From the NCBI GenBank assembly GCA_903960915.1, contig CAJCCO010000023.1, positions 1 to 47,739 of the forward strand: DNA of 47,739 nucleotides. The letters are read 5' to 3'. The notes below the pieces were generated by a model, which worked only from the letters and a program-made list of their open reading frames with translations, ran no database searches and was not told where the DNA came from. The translations under genes were made by a program, and so were the position numbers. This document shows, in pieces, positions 33,665 through 42,136 of this stretch. The stretch comes from an uncultured beta proteobacterium. GTDB taxonomy: Bacteria > Pseudomonadota > Gammaproteobacteria > Burkholderiales > Burkholderiaceae_C. Each line of letters starts with the position of its first letter. Within the stretch, counting starts at the first letter, position 1.

Positions 33665-34132
33665 TCAAGGCGTCCAAACCATCTCAAGATGGTCGTTACC
33701 GTCTTCCACATACGGCTGGCCCACATCGAGGTAGCCGTGCTGCGCGTAAAAATGAGCCAGCCGGGCCTGCGCACCAATGCGAATGGCCTGCTCGCCCCAG
33801 GTTTGGGCAATGGCCTCACGGGCTTTTTCTATGAGCACGTGGCCCAATCCCTGACCACGCACCAACTGGCGCGTCAGCACCCGCCCAATGCTGGCTTCGG
33901 TAAATTTGACGCCAGCGGGAAAGCAACGCGCGTAAGCCACCAGAGCGCCCGCCTGCCACGCCATCAAATGCAGGGCCTGCGGGTCGGCGCCATCAATGTC
34001 TTGAAAAATGCATTGTTGCTCCACCACAAACACCTCGCTGCGCGCCGCCAACAGCGCCTGCAGCTCAGACACATGCAGGTCGGCAAAAGGGCGCAGTTGC
34101 CAGGCTGTGGCCTTAGTGGTGTGGGTGGGCAT
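33665..34132 (-). CDS. ElaA-type GNAT N-acetyltransferase
   Basis: The 155-residue protein fits the ElaA family: the segment ARSEVFVVEQQCIFQDIDGADPQALHLMAW, then ARCFPAG and the acetyl-CoA-binding IGRVLTRQLVRGQGLGHVLIEKA, and FYAQHGYLDVGQPYVEDGNDHLEM near the end. It transfers an acetyl group to an amine; the target is unknown. ATG 34132 (MPTHTTK) is preferred to a longer in-frame version that would overlap the GST gene. It lies 13 bases after the GST stop and is likely co-transcribed. Confidence 0.92.
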   Translation of the reverse strand: MPTHTTKATAWQLRPFADLHVSELQALLAARSEVFVVEQQCIFQDIDGADPQALHLMAWQAGALVAYARCFPAGVKFTEASIGRVLTRQLVRGQGLGHVLIEKAREAIAQTWGEQAIRIGAQARLAHFYAQHGYLDVGQPYVEDGNDHLEMVWTP

Positions 34133-34145
34133 TGTCAAAAAAAAC

Positions 34146-35087
34146 TCAGCCTGGTTTGACGGCTTTGAGCACAAAACCGACGCGGGGGAAATGAACCTGC
34201 ACCACACCGGCGCGTTCATCCACGCGGCGCAAGCTGTAGTGCGTGCGCGTGGCCGCCAGCAATTCGCCTTGCGTGACTTCTGGCCCAAAGCTCTCGGCGG
34301 TGATGCTGACCTGGCTGCCCAGCGCAATGCCGTGCTCGTCCTGGAAGGTGGAGTCTTTCAAGACGCTCGCGCCCGGGGTGGCGGCACACACGGCAATGGC
34401 TTGGGCTGAAGTCATTTTTTCGTCGCTGCCATGGCCGAAAGCCGCCATGCGGTCCATCCAGGCCAGCACGCCAGGCGTGGCGTTCAAAATATCGGCCATG
34501 ACAGGCACGCGCGTGCGGCTGAACCACAAGGGGTGGTAGACCGCAAAGTCGGCCACGCACGGGGCGCTGCCCAACAGGAAGTCCTGGCCGTCCAGCATAT
34601 TGGCGATGCGACGCAAATAGGATTTGTAGGCGGCGGTGGCGTCAGCCGCGGGCAGGCGCGACATGCCCACACGCATGGCGGCACGGTCGGCGCCAAAGGC
34701 CTGGGCTACCTCGGGCGGCGCACCGGCAAACATGGCGGCCACACCCTTGGCCTGCAGGTTGTAGCCCATGGCGGCCCAGAACAAGGTGCTATCAGCCCAC
34801 TGTGCCAAGATGCGCGCCACCCCTTTGGACGCGGCGGGGTAAATCGTCGGGCTCGGCTGCAGGTGTTCCAGCGCATCGCAGATCAGGGCACTGTCGCAAT
34901 AGATGTCAGAACCGATCTGCATGAAGGGGGTGCGGCGGTAACCACCGGTCAGTGCCAGCACATCGGGCTTGGGCATGATGGACGGTATGTGTACCGACTT
35001 CCAGGCCAGCTTTTTGTAGCCCAGCACCAGCCGCACTTTTTCTGAAAACGGCGAGGTGGCGTAGTGGTGAAGAATGATGTCGGCCAT
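34146..35087 (-). CDS. Glutathione S-transferase family protein with C-terminal extension
   Basis: The 313-residue protein starts with a thioredoxin-fold GST N-domain, LHHYATSPFSEKVRLVLGYKKLAW, with a Ser-rich site (TSPFS) and the cis-Pro segment GYRRTPFMQIGSDIYCDS. A helical C-domain follows (about 95-215), containing LLGSAPCVADFAVYHPLWF. Most GSTs end near 210-230; here about 90 more residues form a strand-rich extension (VSITAESFGP, TRTHYSLRRVDERAGVVQVHFPRVGFVLKAV). It may conjugate or reduce xenobiotic or acyl-linked electrophiles made by the neighbouring degradation genes. Confidence 0.9.
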   Translation of the reverse strand: MADIILHHYATSPFSEKVRLVLGYKKLAWKSVHIPSIMPKPDVLALTGGYRRTPFMQIGSDIYCDSALICDALEHLQPSPTIYPAASKGVARILAQWADSTLFWAAMGYNLQAKGVAAMFAGAPPEVAQAFGADRAAMRVGMSRLPAADATAAYKSYLRRIANMLDGQDFLLGSAPCVADFAVYHPLWFSRTRVPVMADILNATPGVLAWMDRMAAFGHGSDEKMTSAQAIAVCAATPGASVLKDSTFQDEHGIALGSQVSITAESFGPEVTQGELLAATRTHYSLRRVDERAGVVQVHFPRVGFVLKAVKPG

Positions 35088-35114
35088 ATCAAGTCTTTCT
35101 GTTTTAAATTCAAT

Positions 35115-35147
35115 TAATCAGTTAATCAGTCAATCAATCAATCAAAC
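35115..35147 (-). repeat. Short tandem repeats across the end of the MDR reductase gene
   Basis: Two copies of TAATCAGT (35115-35122 and 35123-35130) are followed by several AATC units to 35147 (plus strand). The stop codon of the reductase (TGA at 35134-35136 on the minus strand) is inside the 4-base repeat, so slippage would shift the frame there. Confidence 0.8.
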
Positions 35148-36153
35148 GAACCAGCTGTTTGCCAAAGTTCTTGCCTTTGAGCAAACCCAAAAAGGCCTCA
35201 GGCGCGGCCTCAATGCCCTGCGCGATGGATTCACGCGCCCGGAGTTGACCACCTGCCACCAGCGCGCCGAGTTCCTTCAAGGCCGCCGGCCAGACTTCCA
35301 TGTGCTCGCTGACGATAAAGCCCTGCACTTTGAGCCGGTTGGTCAAAATCAATGAGGGGTAGGCCATCGGCACAGGCGCGCCGTTGTAGCCGGCAATCAT
35401 GCCGCAAACCGCGATGCGGCCAAAGGCGTTCATGCGCGACAGCACGGCGTCGAGCACCATGCCGCCCACGTTCTCAAAATAGCCGTCAATCCCTTGCGGG
35501 CAAGCCTCACGCAAGGCCTTGGACAGCGAAGCCGCATCGGCGTGCGTCTTGTAATCAATGCAGGCGTCAAAACCAAGTTCTTCCACTGCGTAACGGCATT
35601 TGTCAGGCCCGCCGGCAATACCCACCGTGCGGCAGCCGCGCGCTTTGGACAGGGCAGCAAAGGCACTGCCCACAGCGCCAGTAGCCGCGCTCACCACCAT
35701 GGTTTGACCCGCCTGCGGCTCAATGATCTTGACCAGGCCATACCAGGCCGTCACACCCGGCATGCCCACCGCGCCCAGGTAGGCGCTGAGTGGCACGTGG
35801 GTGGTATCTACCTTGCGCAGGGCCCCCACCTGGTTGGCGTCCACCACGCTGTACTGCTGCCAACCGCCCATGCCCACCACGGTGTCACCCACGGCAAATT
35901 TGTCGTGGCTGGAAGCCACCACCTCACCTGCCGTGCCGCCAATCATGGTCTGGCCCAGGGGCTGCGGTTGGGCGTAGTTTTTGGCGTCGTTCATGCGACC
36001 GCGCATGTAGGGGTCGAGGCTTAGAAAATGGTGGCGCACCAGAACTTCCCCGTCCTGCAAGGCGGGCGTTTCAGAAACGACCAACTTGAAGTTGCTGGCA
36101 AGCGCTTCGCCCACGGGGCGGTTGTCGAGGTGAATTTGATGGTTCAGTGGCAT
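35134..36153 (-). CDS. NADP-dependent oxidoreductase, zinc-independent MDR family (CurA/PTGR-like)
   Basis: The 339-residue protein is a medium-chain reductase of the leukotriene B4 dehydrogenase/CurA type: FLSLDPYMRGRMND near residue 50, the NADPH loop AATGAVGSAFAALSKARG, GPDKCRYAVEELGFD, and YFENVGGMVLDAVLSRMNAFGRIAVCGMIAGYN. Zinc ligands are absent. Such enzymes reduce the double bond of 2-alkenals or 2-enones, including acyl intermediates. A good ribosome site (AGGAAACC) precedes ATG 36153. The PaaI-type thioesterase gene lies 33 bases upstream, in the beta-oxidation block. Confidence 0.93.
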   Translation of the reverse strand: MPLNHQIHLDNRPVGEALASNFKLVVSETPALQDGEVLVRHHFLSLDPYMRGRMNDAKNYAQPQPLGQTMIGGTAGEVVASSHDKFAVGDTVVGMGGWQQYSVVDANQVGALRKVDTTHVPLSAYLGAVGMPGVTAWYGLVKIIEPQAGQTMVVSAATGAVGSAFAALSKARGCRTVGIAGGPDKCRYAVEELGFDACIDYKTHADAASLSKALREACPQGIDGYFENVGGMVLDAVLSRMNAFGRIAVCGMIAGYNGAPVPMAYPSLILTNRLKVQGFIVSEHMEVWPAALKELGALVAGGQLRARESIAQGIEAAPEAFLGLLKGKNFGKQLVRLID

Positions 36154-36186
36154 GGAGGTTTCCTGGTTTATGAAGTCAGCGTTGAC

Positions 36187-36627
36187 TCAATCGGTTGAAA
36201 TCTGGTCTGTCGTCAGTTGCAGGCCCTGAACGGTTTTGCGTCCCGTGGCCAGCTTTCTGACGTACTTGAAGGTGCCCGAGGCGTGCGCACAAGCGCGGCC
36301 TTTGGCGTCATAAATCGTGCCCTCGGTAAACGCCAGCGTGGCGGTGCGGTGCAGCAGGTGGCCTTTGGCCAGCAGTTTGCCCTGCGAGGGGCGCATGAAA
36401 CTGGTCTTCATCTCGATGGTGACAACGCCCATGTCCTTTTGCACACTGCGCCCGGCCAGAGCCATGGCCACATCAAGCAGCGTCATTAACGCGCCGCCGT
36501 GGGTTACGCCAAAAGAATTCAGGTGCTCAGCGCGCGTGTCAAACACAATTTCCGAGTAGCCGGCGTCAAACAGCTGCAACTCAAACCCCAGGTGGTGAAC
36601 AAAGGGAATCTCTACACCGAACTTCAT
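36187..36627 (-). CDS. PaaI family acyl-CoA thioesterase (hotdog fold)
   Basis: The 146-residue protein has the PaaI/YiiD hotdog motif NSFGVTHGGALMTLLDVAMALAG, where the Asp in TLLD is the likely catalytic residue, followed by TIEMKTSFMRPSQGKLLAKG and the late strand ACAHASGTFKYV. It hydrolyses acyl-CoA thioesters in the cytoplasm and may release stalled CoA intermediates in beta-oxidation. The position between the SDR and the MDR reductase fits such a role. The exact chain or ring specificity is unknown. Confidence 0.92.
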   Translation of the reverse strand: MKFGVEIPFVHHLGFELQLFDAGYSEIVFDTRAEHLNSFGVTHGGALMTLLDVAMALAGRSVQKDMGVVTIEMKTSFMRPSQGKLLAKGHLLHRTATLAFTEGTIYDAKGRACAHASGTFKYVRKLATGRKTVQGLQLTTDQISTD

Positions 36628-36640
36628 GGGCTAAGTTGAC

Positions 36641-37432
36641 CTAGCCGCCCGTGACGATGCTGACGCCACCGTCCACCGCCAGGTACTGGCCGGTGATGTG
36701 TTTGCCGGCGTCCGAGGCATACAACACGCACAAACCCTTGAGGTCTTCGTCATCGCCCAGGCGGTTGAGCGGGGCGTGCGCGGCCATGGTGTCGCTGCCG
36801 ACCTCGTCGAGCAGGCCGTTGCTCATCTTGCTGGGAAAAAACCCCGGGCAGATGGTGTTGACTGTGATGTTGTACTTGCCCCACTCCGCCGCCAGGGCGC
36901 GCGTGAAATTGACCACCGCCCCTTTGGACGTGTTGTAGGCAATGGTTTCAATGCCCGCCGGGTTGCCGCCCAGTCCGGTGATGGAGGCGATGTTGATGAT
37001 GCGGCCCGAGCGGCGCGCAATCATGCTTTTCTTGGCAATGGCCTGGCTCAGAATGAAGTAGCCGCGAATGTTCAGGTTCATCACCTTGTCCCAGGCGGCA
37101 ATCGGGTAGTCTTCGGCCGGGGCGCCCCAGGCGGCGCCAGCGTTGTTGACCAGAATGTCCACATCGCCCAGGCGTTGCAGGGTTTCGTCAGCCAGGCGCT
37201 GCAGTTCGGTTTCTTTGGCGCAATCGGCTGCAATCCAGCGCGCGTCAATGCCAGCGGCCTGCAGCTCGGCGCAGGCCTGCTCCAGGTCTTCGGCCTTGCG
37301 TGAGGTGAGCATAATTTTGGCGCCGGCCTCGCCCAGCGCATGGGCCATTTGCAGGCCCAAGCCACGAGAACTGCCCGTTACCAGGGCGGTCTTGCCGCTG
37401 AGGTCAAACAGTTGTTGAACAGTACGGGTCAT
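36641..37432 (-). CDS. SDR family oxidoreductase (3-hydroxyacyl dehydrogenase/reductase-like)
   Basis: The 263-residue protein is a classical SDR of normal length: TGSSRGLGLQMA (cofactor loop), NNAGAAWGAP, the active-site IASITGLGG with Ser, and the catalytic YNTSK. VNTICPGFFPSKM and the ending ITGQYLAVDGGVSIVTGG are typical of FabG-like and gluconate/3-hydroxyacyl dehydrogenases. In this cluster a 3-hydroxyacyl or related alcohol substrate is plausible. It starts 9 bases after the acyl-CoA dehydrogenase stop, so both are in one operon. Confidence 0.93.
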   Translation of the reverse strand: MTRTVQQLFDLSGKTALVTGSSRGLGLQMAHALGEAGAKIMLTSRKAEDLEQACAELQAAGIDARWIAADCAKETELQRLADETLQRLGDVDILVNNAGAAWGAPAEDYPIAAWDKVMNLNIRGYFILSQAIAKKSMIARRSGRIINIASITGLGGNPAGIETIAYNTSKGAVVNFTRALAAEWGKYNITVNTICPGFFPSKMSNGLLDEVGSDTMAAHAPLNRLGDDEDLKGLCVLYASDAGKHITGQYLAVDGGVSIVTGG

Positions 37433-37441
37433 GTTGTTTCC

Positions 37442-39304
37442 TTAGAAGCAGTCTTCGGGCAGATTGGCACAGGTCGCATCGCGGGTTTCGACCACGTGCA
37501 ACCAGGCGCCAATTTTAGGCAGTTCGTAATGAAAGAAATACCGCGTAGCAGCCAGTCGCCCCCGGGTGGCAGGGGTCGCCAAAGCAACATCGCCATTCAC
37601 TGCCGCCAGCGCCACATCGAGCCAGATCCAGGCCAGCACCGTGTGGCCAAACGCTTGCATATACGGCACCGCGTTGGCCAGCGCCTCGGCCGGCACGCCG
37701 GTACTCCAGGCGGCACGGGTGGCGTCGCTCACCTGCGCCAACGCGCGCAACAGTTGCGCGGCATGGTCGGCCAGCTCTGGCTGGGCTTGCGCACGTTGGG
37801 CAGTGGCGCTGATGCGCGCACCCAAGAGGCTCAGGCCGCGGCCGTTTTCCATCAGCACCTTGCGCCCCAGCAGGTCGGTGGCCTGAATGCCGTGCGTGCC
37901 CTCATGGATCATGTTGAGCCGGTTGTCGCGCCAGTACTGCTCCACCGGAAAGTCGCGGGTGTAACCGTAGCCGCCGTGCACCTGAATGGCCAGCGAATTG
38001 GCCTCCAGGCACCACTCGCTGGGCCAGCTCTTGGCAATTGGCGTGAGCACCTCCAGCAGCAGGCGGGCGTCGTCGGCCACGTCGGGGCTGGCGGTATGCT
38101 GTTCGTCAACCAAGCGCGCACAGTACAGCTCCAGCGCCAGGGCGCCTTCTGCATAGGCCTTTTGCGCCAGCAGCATGCGTTTGACGTCAGCGTGTTCGAT
38201 GATGCGCACCTGCGGGGCAGCGGCATCTTTACCGCCTGCGCTGATGGGCCGGCCCTGCGGCCGGTTCTTGGCGTAATCAAGCGAGGCCTGGTAACCCGCC
38301 ATACCGAGCATGGTGGCGGCAATGCCCACACCAATGCGCGCCTCGTTCATCATGTGGAACATGCAGCGCAGGCCTTCACCGGGCTTGCCCACCAGGTAAC
38401 CCACGGCGCCCGCGCCCTGCCCGTCCAGCCCAGGGCCAGCGCCATGGCTTAAGACCGGGTACTTGCCCTCGCCAAAGTTGAGCAAGGTGTTGGTGGTGCC
38501 GCGCCAGCCCAGTTTGTGGTTCAGACCGGCCAGCGCCACGTCGTTGCGCTCGCCGGTCAGTTCGCCCTGGGCGTTGACCATTTTCTTGGGCACGATAAAG
38601 AGCGAAATACCCCGGGTGCCGGGCACCAGTTTGCCGTCGGCGTCTGGGATTTTGGCCAGCACCAAATGAATGATGTTTTCGGTGAGCTCATGCTCACCGG
38701 CAGATATCCACATCTTGTTGCCCTTGAGCCGGTAGCGCGGCCCCAGCGGCTCGGTCTCGAAACCAGCACCATCGGGCACGGCGCGGGTGGTGACGTCACT
38801 CAGGGATGAGCCGGCCTGCGGCTCCGACAAACACATGGTGCCCGACCAGCGGCCGGAGAACTCGTTTTTGGAGAACACTTCTTTTTGCAGCGCGGTGCCG
38901 TGCACCATCAACAAATTGGCATTGCCAACCGTCAGCAGGCCCGAGCCCATGCTGACCGAGGCCATGGCAAAAAACGAATTGGCCGCGGCTTCAATCATGT
39001 AGGGCAGTTGCATGCCGCCCATGTCAAAGTCTTGCGCGGCGCTGAGCATGCCGGATTCGGCATAGGCCCGGTTCGCGTCATGGGTGGCCTGCGGCAGAAT
39101 CACTTTTTCGCCATCAAAGTGCGGCTCCTGCACGTCCACCAAGCGGTTGAACGGCGCGTACTTGTCGGCCGCAATACGCGCACAGGTCTCGAGCACGGCA
39201 TTGAAGGTTTCACGCGAGTGCTCGGCGAAGCGCGGGCGCTGGGTCAATTGCTCGGCCTGAAGCCACTCGTACAACAGGAAATCCAGGGTGGTGCGCAAAC
39301 TCAT
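37442..39304 (-). CDS. Acyl-CoA dehydrogenase (long form, with C-terminal domain)
   Basis: The 620-residue protein is longer than the 380-400 residues of classic acyl-CoA dehydrogenases. The FAD-binding middle domain shows MCLSEPQAGSSLSDV and MWISAGEHELTENIIHLVLAK, and GYGYTRDFPVEQYWRDNRLNMIHEGTHGIQA is the C-terminal helical-domain segment with the family's catalytic region. After about residue 470 comes the extra helical domain of the AcdA/DmdC-like branch. It makes the 2,3-double bond in acyl-CoA. Substrate range cannot be read. It follows the thiolase by 113 bases containing a hairpin, and leads the block SDR-thioesterase-reductase. Confidence 0.94.
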   Translation of the reverse strand: MSLRTTLDFLLYEWLQAEQLTQRPRFAEHSRETFNAVLETCARIAADKYAPFNRLVDVQEPHFDGEKVILPQATHDANRAYAESGMLSAAQDFDMGGMQLPYMIEAAANSFFAMASVSMGSGLLTVGNANLLMVHGTALQKEVFSKNEFSGRWSGTMCLSEPQAGSSLSDVTTRAVPDGAGFETEPLGPRYRLKGNKMWISAGEHELTENIIHLVLAKIPDADGKLVPGTRGISLFIVPKKMVNAQGELTGERNDVALAGLNHKLGWRGTTNTLLNFGEGKYPVLSHGAGPGLDGQGAGAVGYLVGKPGEGLRCMFHMMNEARIGVGIAATMLGMAGYQASLDYAKNRPQGRPISAGGKDAAAPQVRIIEHADVKRMLLAQKAYAEGALALELYCARLVDEQHTASPDVADDARLLLEVLTPIAKSWPSEWCLEANSLAIQVHGGYGYTRDFPVEQYWRDNRLNMIHEGTHGIQATDLLGRKVLMENGRGLSLLGARISATAQRAQAQPELADHAAQLLRALAQVSDATRAAWSTGVPAEALANAVPYMQAFGHTVLAWIWLDVALAAVNGDVALATPATRGRLAATRYFFHYELPKIGAWLHVVETRDATCANLPEDCF

Positions 39305-39387
39305 GAAACCTCGCAGATTGAAATGAAGGACGGCCCAGCGGCATCCGGTTCAGGGTTCAGAAACCAGGGGCTGCTAGGCGCACGTGA

Positions 39388-39407
39388 GGCGCTTGCCAAT
39401 AAGCGCC
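39388..39407. terminator. Hairpin after the thiolase stop
   Basis: GGCGCTT (39388-39394) pairs with AAGCGCC (39401-39407) around a 6-base loop, 10 bases beyond the thiolase stop on the minus strand. It lacks a T-run, so partial termination or RNA stabilisation is as likely as full termination. Confidence 0.4.
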
Positions 39408-39417
39408 CACCCAGCCG

Positions 39418-40593
39418 TCAGAGCACCTCAAAAATACCAGCGGCGCCCATACCGCCACCAATGCACATGGTGACGCAAACACGTTTGGCGCCGCGGCGCT
39501 TGCCTTCAATCAGGGCGTGGCCGGTCAGGCGTTGGCCGCTGACGCCGTAGGGATGACCCACGGCAATGGCGCCGCCGTTCACGTTGAGGCGGTCGGCAGG
39601 AATGCCCAGCTTGTCGCGGCAGTACAGCACTTGCACGGCAAACGCTTCGTTGAGTTCCCACAGGTCAATGTCGCTGACCTTCAGGCCCAGACGCGCCAGC
39701 ACTTTAGGAATGGCAAACACCGGGCCAATGCCCATCTCGTCAGGCTCGCAGCCGGCTACGGCAAAGCCCAGAAAACGGCCCAGCGGTTGCAAGCCTTTCT
39801 TCTCGGCCAGGGTTTCACTCATCACCACCACGGCACCGCCGCCGTCAGAAAACTGGCTGGCATTGCCCGCCGAGATCAGGCCACCGGGAAGCGCCGAGCG
39901 CAAGCCGCTGATGCCTTCTTTGGTGGTGCCGTCGCGAATGCCTTCGTCATGGCTCACAGTCACTTGCCGGGTGGTCAGGCCCATGACCTTGTCGGCCACA
40001 CCCATGGTGACGGTGATGGGCGCAATCTCAGCGGCGAACAAACCGGCAGCCAGGGCGGCGGTGGCGCGCTGCTGGCTGGCGGCGCCGTATTCGTCCATGG
40101 CGTCACGGCCAATGTTGTAGCGTTTGGCCACGTTCTCGGCGGTTTGCAGCATGTTCCAGTAAATCTCGGGCTTGTTCTTGACCAGCCAGGGGTCGGCCAA
40201 CATGTGGGTGTTCATTTCTTGCTGCACGCAGGAAATGCTTTCCACGCCACCGGCCACATAAATGTCGCCTTCGCCAGCAATGACGCGTTGCGCAGCCAGC
40301 GCAATGGTTTGCAGGCCCGAGGAGCAAAAACGGTTCACCGTCATACCCGATACCGTGATGGGGCAACCCGCACGCAAGGCCACCTGGCGCGCAATGTTGG
40401 CGCCTGTGGCGCCCTCGGGCGTGGCGCAGCCCATGATGACGTCATCAACCTCGGCGGCCTCAATGCCGGCACGCGCTATGGCGTGCTGCACTGCGTGGCC
40501 GCCCAGGGTGGCGCCGTGGGTCATGTTGAAGGAACCTTTCCAGCTTTTGGCAAGCGGGGTACGGGCGGTGGAAACAATAACGGCTGAGGTCAT
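39418..40593 (-). CDS. Acetyl-CoA C-acyltransferase (thiolase)
   Basis: The 391-residue protein is a degradative-type thiolase with the full catalytic set: Cys90 (NRFCSSGLQ), His347 (GHPYGVSG) and Cys377 (TMCIGGGMG). It cleaves 3-ketoacyl-CoA to acetyl-CoA and a shorter acyl-CoA, the last step of beta-oxidation. [14 protein letters not shown] and the ending [11 protein letters not shown] are standard. The gene lies between the M20 peptidase and the acyl-CoA dehydrogenase, all on the minus strand. Confidence 0.96.
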   Translation of the reverse strand: MTSAVIVSTARTPLAKSWKGSFNMTHGATLGGHAVQHAIARAGIEAAEVDDVIMGCATPEGATGANIARQVALRAGCPITVSGMTVNRFCSSGLQTIALAAQRVIAGEGDIYVAGGVESISCVQQEMNTHMLADPWLVKNKPEIYWNMLQTAENVAKRYNIGRDAMDEYGAASQQRATAALAAGLFAAEIAPITVTMGVADKVMGLTTRQVTVSHDEGIRDGTTKEGISGLRSALPGGLISAGNASQFSDGGGAVVVMSETLAEKKGLQPLGRFLGFAVAGCEPDEMGIGPVFAIPKVLARLGLKVSDIDLWELNEAFAVQVLYCRDKLGIPADRLNVNGGAIAVGHPYGVSGQRLTGHALIEGKRRGAKRVCVTMCIGGGMGAAGIFEVL

Positions 40594-40628
40594 GGTGGAG
40601 GTTCTCCGGGTAAATTCAGGTAAGGGAT

Positions 40629-42122
40629 TCAGGGCGCGGTGGCTTGCGCCCCGACGGTCAAGAGGCGGTGGTAGAAGCGAATCAGGTCGCTCAGGTTGTC
40701 CACCGAAATGCGTTCATTGGTGCCATGAAAACGCGCCAGGTCTTCGGTCTTAGCCCGCACGGGCGAGAACTTGAAGATATGGTCGCTGATGTCACCAAAA
40801 TGGATGGAGTCGGTGCCGCCAATCATCAGCCCTGGCGCCACCAAGGTGCCAGGAAACACCTCGCGCACGGTGCGGTTGATCAATCGGTAGGGCGCTGAAT
40901 CGGTGGGGCTGACCTTGGAGGCATCCACTGCGCCAGGCAAGGCAAACAGCTCAAATTTTTCGGTGCCGGTGGCCTCTTGCACTTGCTGGCGCACACGCGC
41001 CAGCACTTGCTCTTTGGTGTCGCCGGGCAACAGCCTGAAATTGAGCGTGGCCTCGGCAACACCGGGTAAGACATTGTCTTTGTTGCCGGCGTGCGCCATG
41101 GTCAGCGCCGTGGTGGTGCGCAGCATGGCGTTGGTGCTGGCACCGGCCTCCAACTGCTTTTGCACCACCGGGCCAAACAACCACAGGTTGGACAGCGCCA
41201 CCCTGGAGAAGCCGGTCATCTCGGGGGCCACGGTGGCAAACATTTCTTGTGCCACGCCGCGAATACCGCCAGGCAGTTGGTCGTCATCCACGCGTTTGAG
41301 GGCGGCGCTCATCATGGCAATGGCGCTGGTGCCTTTGGGCGGGGGCATAGACGAGTGGCCGGGGGTGGCCGCCATCTTCAGCACCACCGACAAATAGCCT
41401 TTTTCGGCCACGCCAATCAGGGCGGCAGGTTGGGCCAGCCCCGGCATGATGCCCTCGGTAATCAGCAGCCCTTCGTCCACCACCCAATCGAGCCGCACCT
41501 TGCGTTCTTTCAGCAGGGCGGCAATTTGGGCCGCGCCACGCAGGCCACCCACCTCTTCGTCCGCGCCAAAGGCCAGGTAAATGGTGCGCTCGGGTTTGAA
41601 GTTGCTAGCTGCCAGCAACTCAATCGCCTGCAGTTGGGCGATCAGGTTGCCCTTGTCGTCCCAGGCGCCACGGCCCCAGACGAACCCGTCTTTAACCACG
41701 CCAGAGAACGGCTCTTGCGCCCAATTTTTCTCAGTCCCTGGCGCCACCGGCACCACGTCCTGGTGCGCCATCAGGAGCAAAGGCTTGGCATCGGGCTTGC
41801 TGCCGGGCCAGGTGTAGAGCAGGCTCAAGCCCCCCACCACTTCGCGCTTAAGCACGCTGTGCGCCTTGGGAAAACGCGCCTCCAGCAGGCGGTGCAGTTG
41901 CAGGAACTGGTCGCTACTGAGGGCTGCGTCATCGCGCGATGAAATGGTTTTCAAACGGACCGCTTCGCCCAGGTGCTGGGCTGCGCTCTGCTCGTCAAAC
42001 GCCAGTTTTTCAATGGCGGGTACGTTGAGCTGGCGCGAGCCCTTGCGCCAGGTGTTGAACACCAGCACGGCGGCCAGCGTTAGCAACGCCAGCAACAAGC
42101 CAAGCAGAACTTTACGGACCAT
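40629..42122 (-). CDS. M20 family metallopeptidase, membrane-anchored (carboxypeptidase S-like)
   Basis: The 497-residue protein has an N-terminal membrane anchor (about residues 4-23) and then an M20 zinc peptidase. Probable metal ligands and catalytic residues are His120 and Asp122 ([10 protein letters not shown]), Asp155 (GAWDDKG), and Glu189/Glu190 (GADEEVGG). The 497-residue length and the [17 protein letters not shown] dimerisation segment suit the carboxypeptidase S/PM20D1 branch, whose known members make or break N-acyl amino acids. Its place inside the beta-oxidation block, between FadJ-like and thiolase genes, suggests release of an acyl group from an amide; this is inference. Confidence 0.92.
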   Translation of the reverse strand: MVRKVLLGLLLALLTLAAVLVFNTWRKGSRQLNVPAIEKLAFDEQSAAQHLGEAVRLKTISSRDDAALSSDQFLQLHRLLEARFPKAHSVLKREVVGGLSLLYTWPGSKPDAKPLLLMAHQDVVPVAPGTEKNWAQEPFSGVVKDGFVWGRGAWDDKGNLIAQLQAIELLAASNFKPERTIYLAFGADEEVGGLRGAAQIAALLKERKVRLDWVVDEGLLITEGIMPGLAQPAALIGVAEKGYLSVVLKMAATPGHSSMPPPKGTSAIAMMSAALKRVDDDQLPGGIRGVAQEMFATVAPEMTGFSRVALSNLWLFGPVVQKQLEAGASTNAMLRTTTALTMAHAGNKDNVLPGVAEATLNFRLLPGDTKEQVLARVRQQVQEATGTEKFELFALPGAVDASKVSPTDSAPYRLINRTVREVFPGTLVAPGLMIGGTDSIHFGDISDHIFKFSPVRAKTEDLARFHGTNERISVDNLSDLIRFYHRLLTVGAQATAP

Positions 42123-42136
42123 GAAGTAACCGCCCG

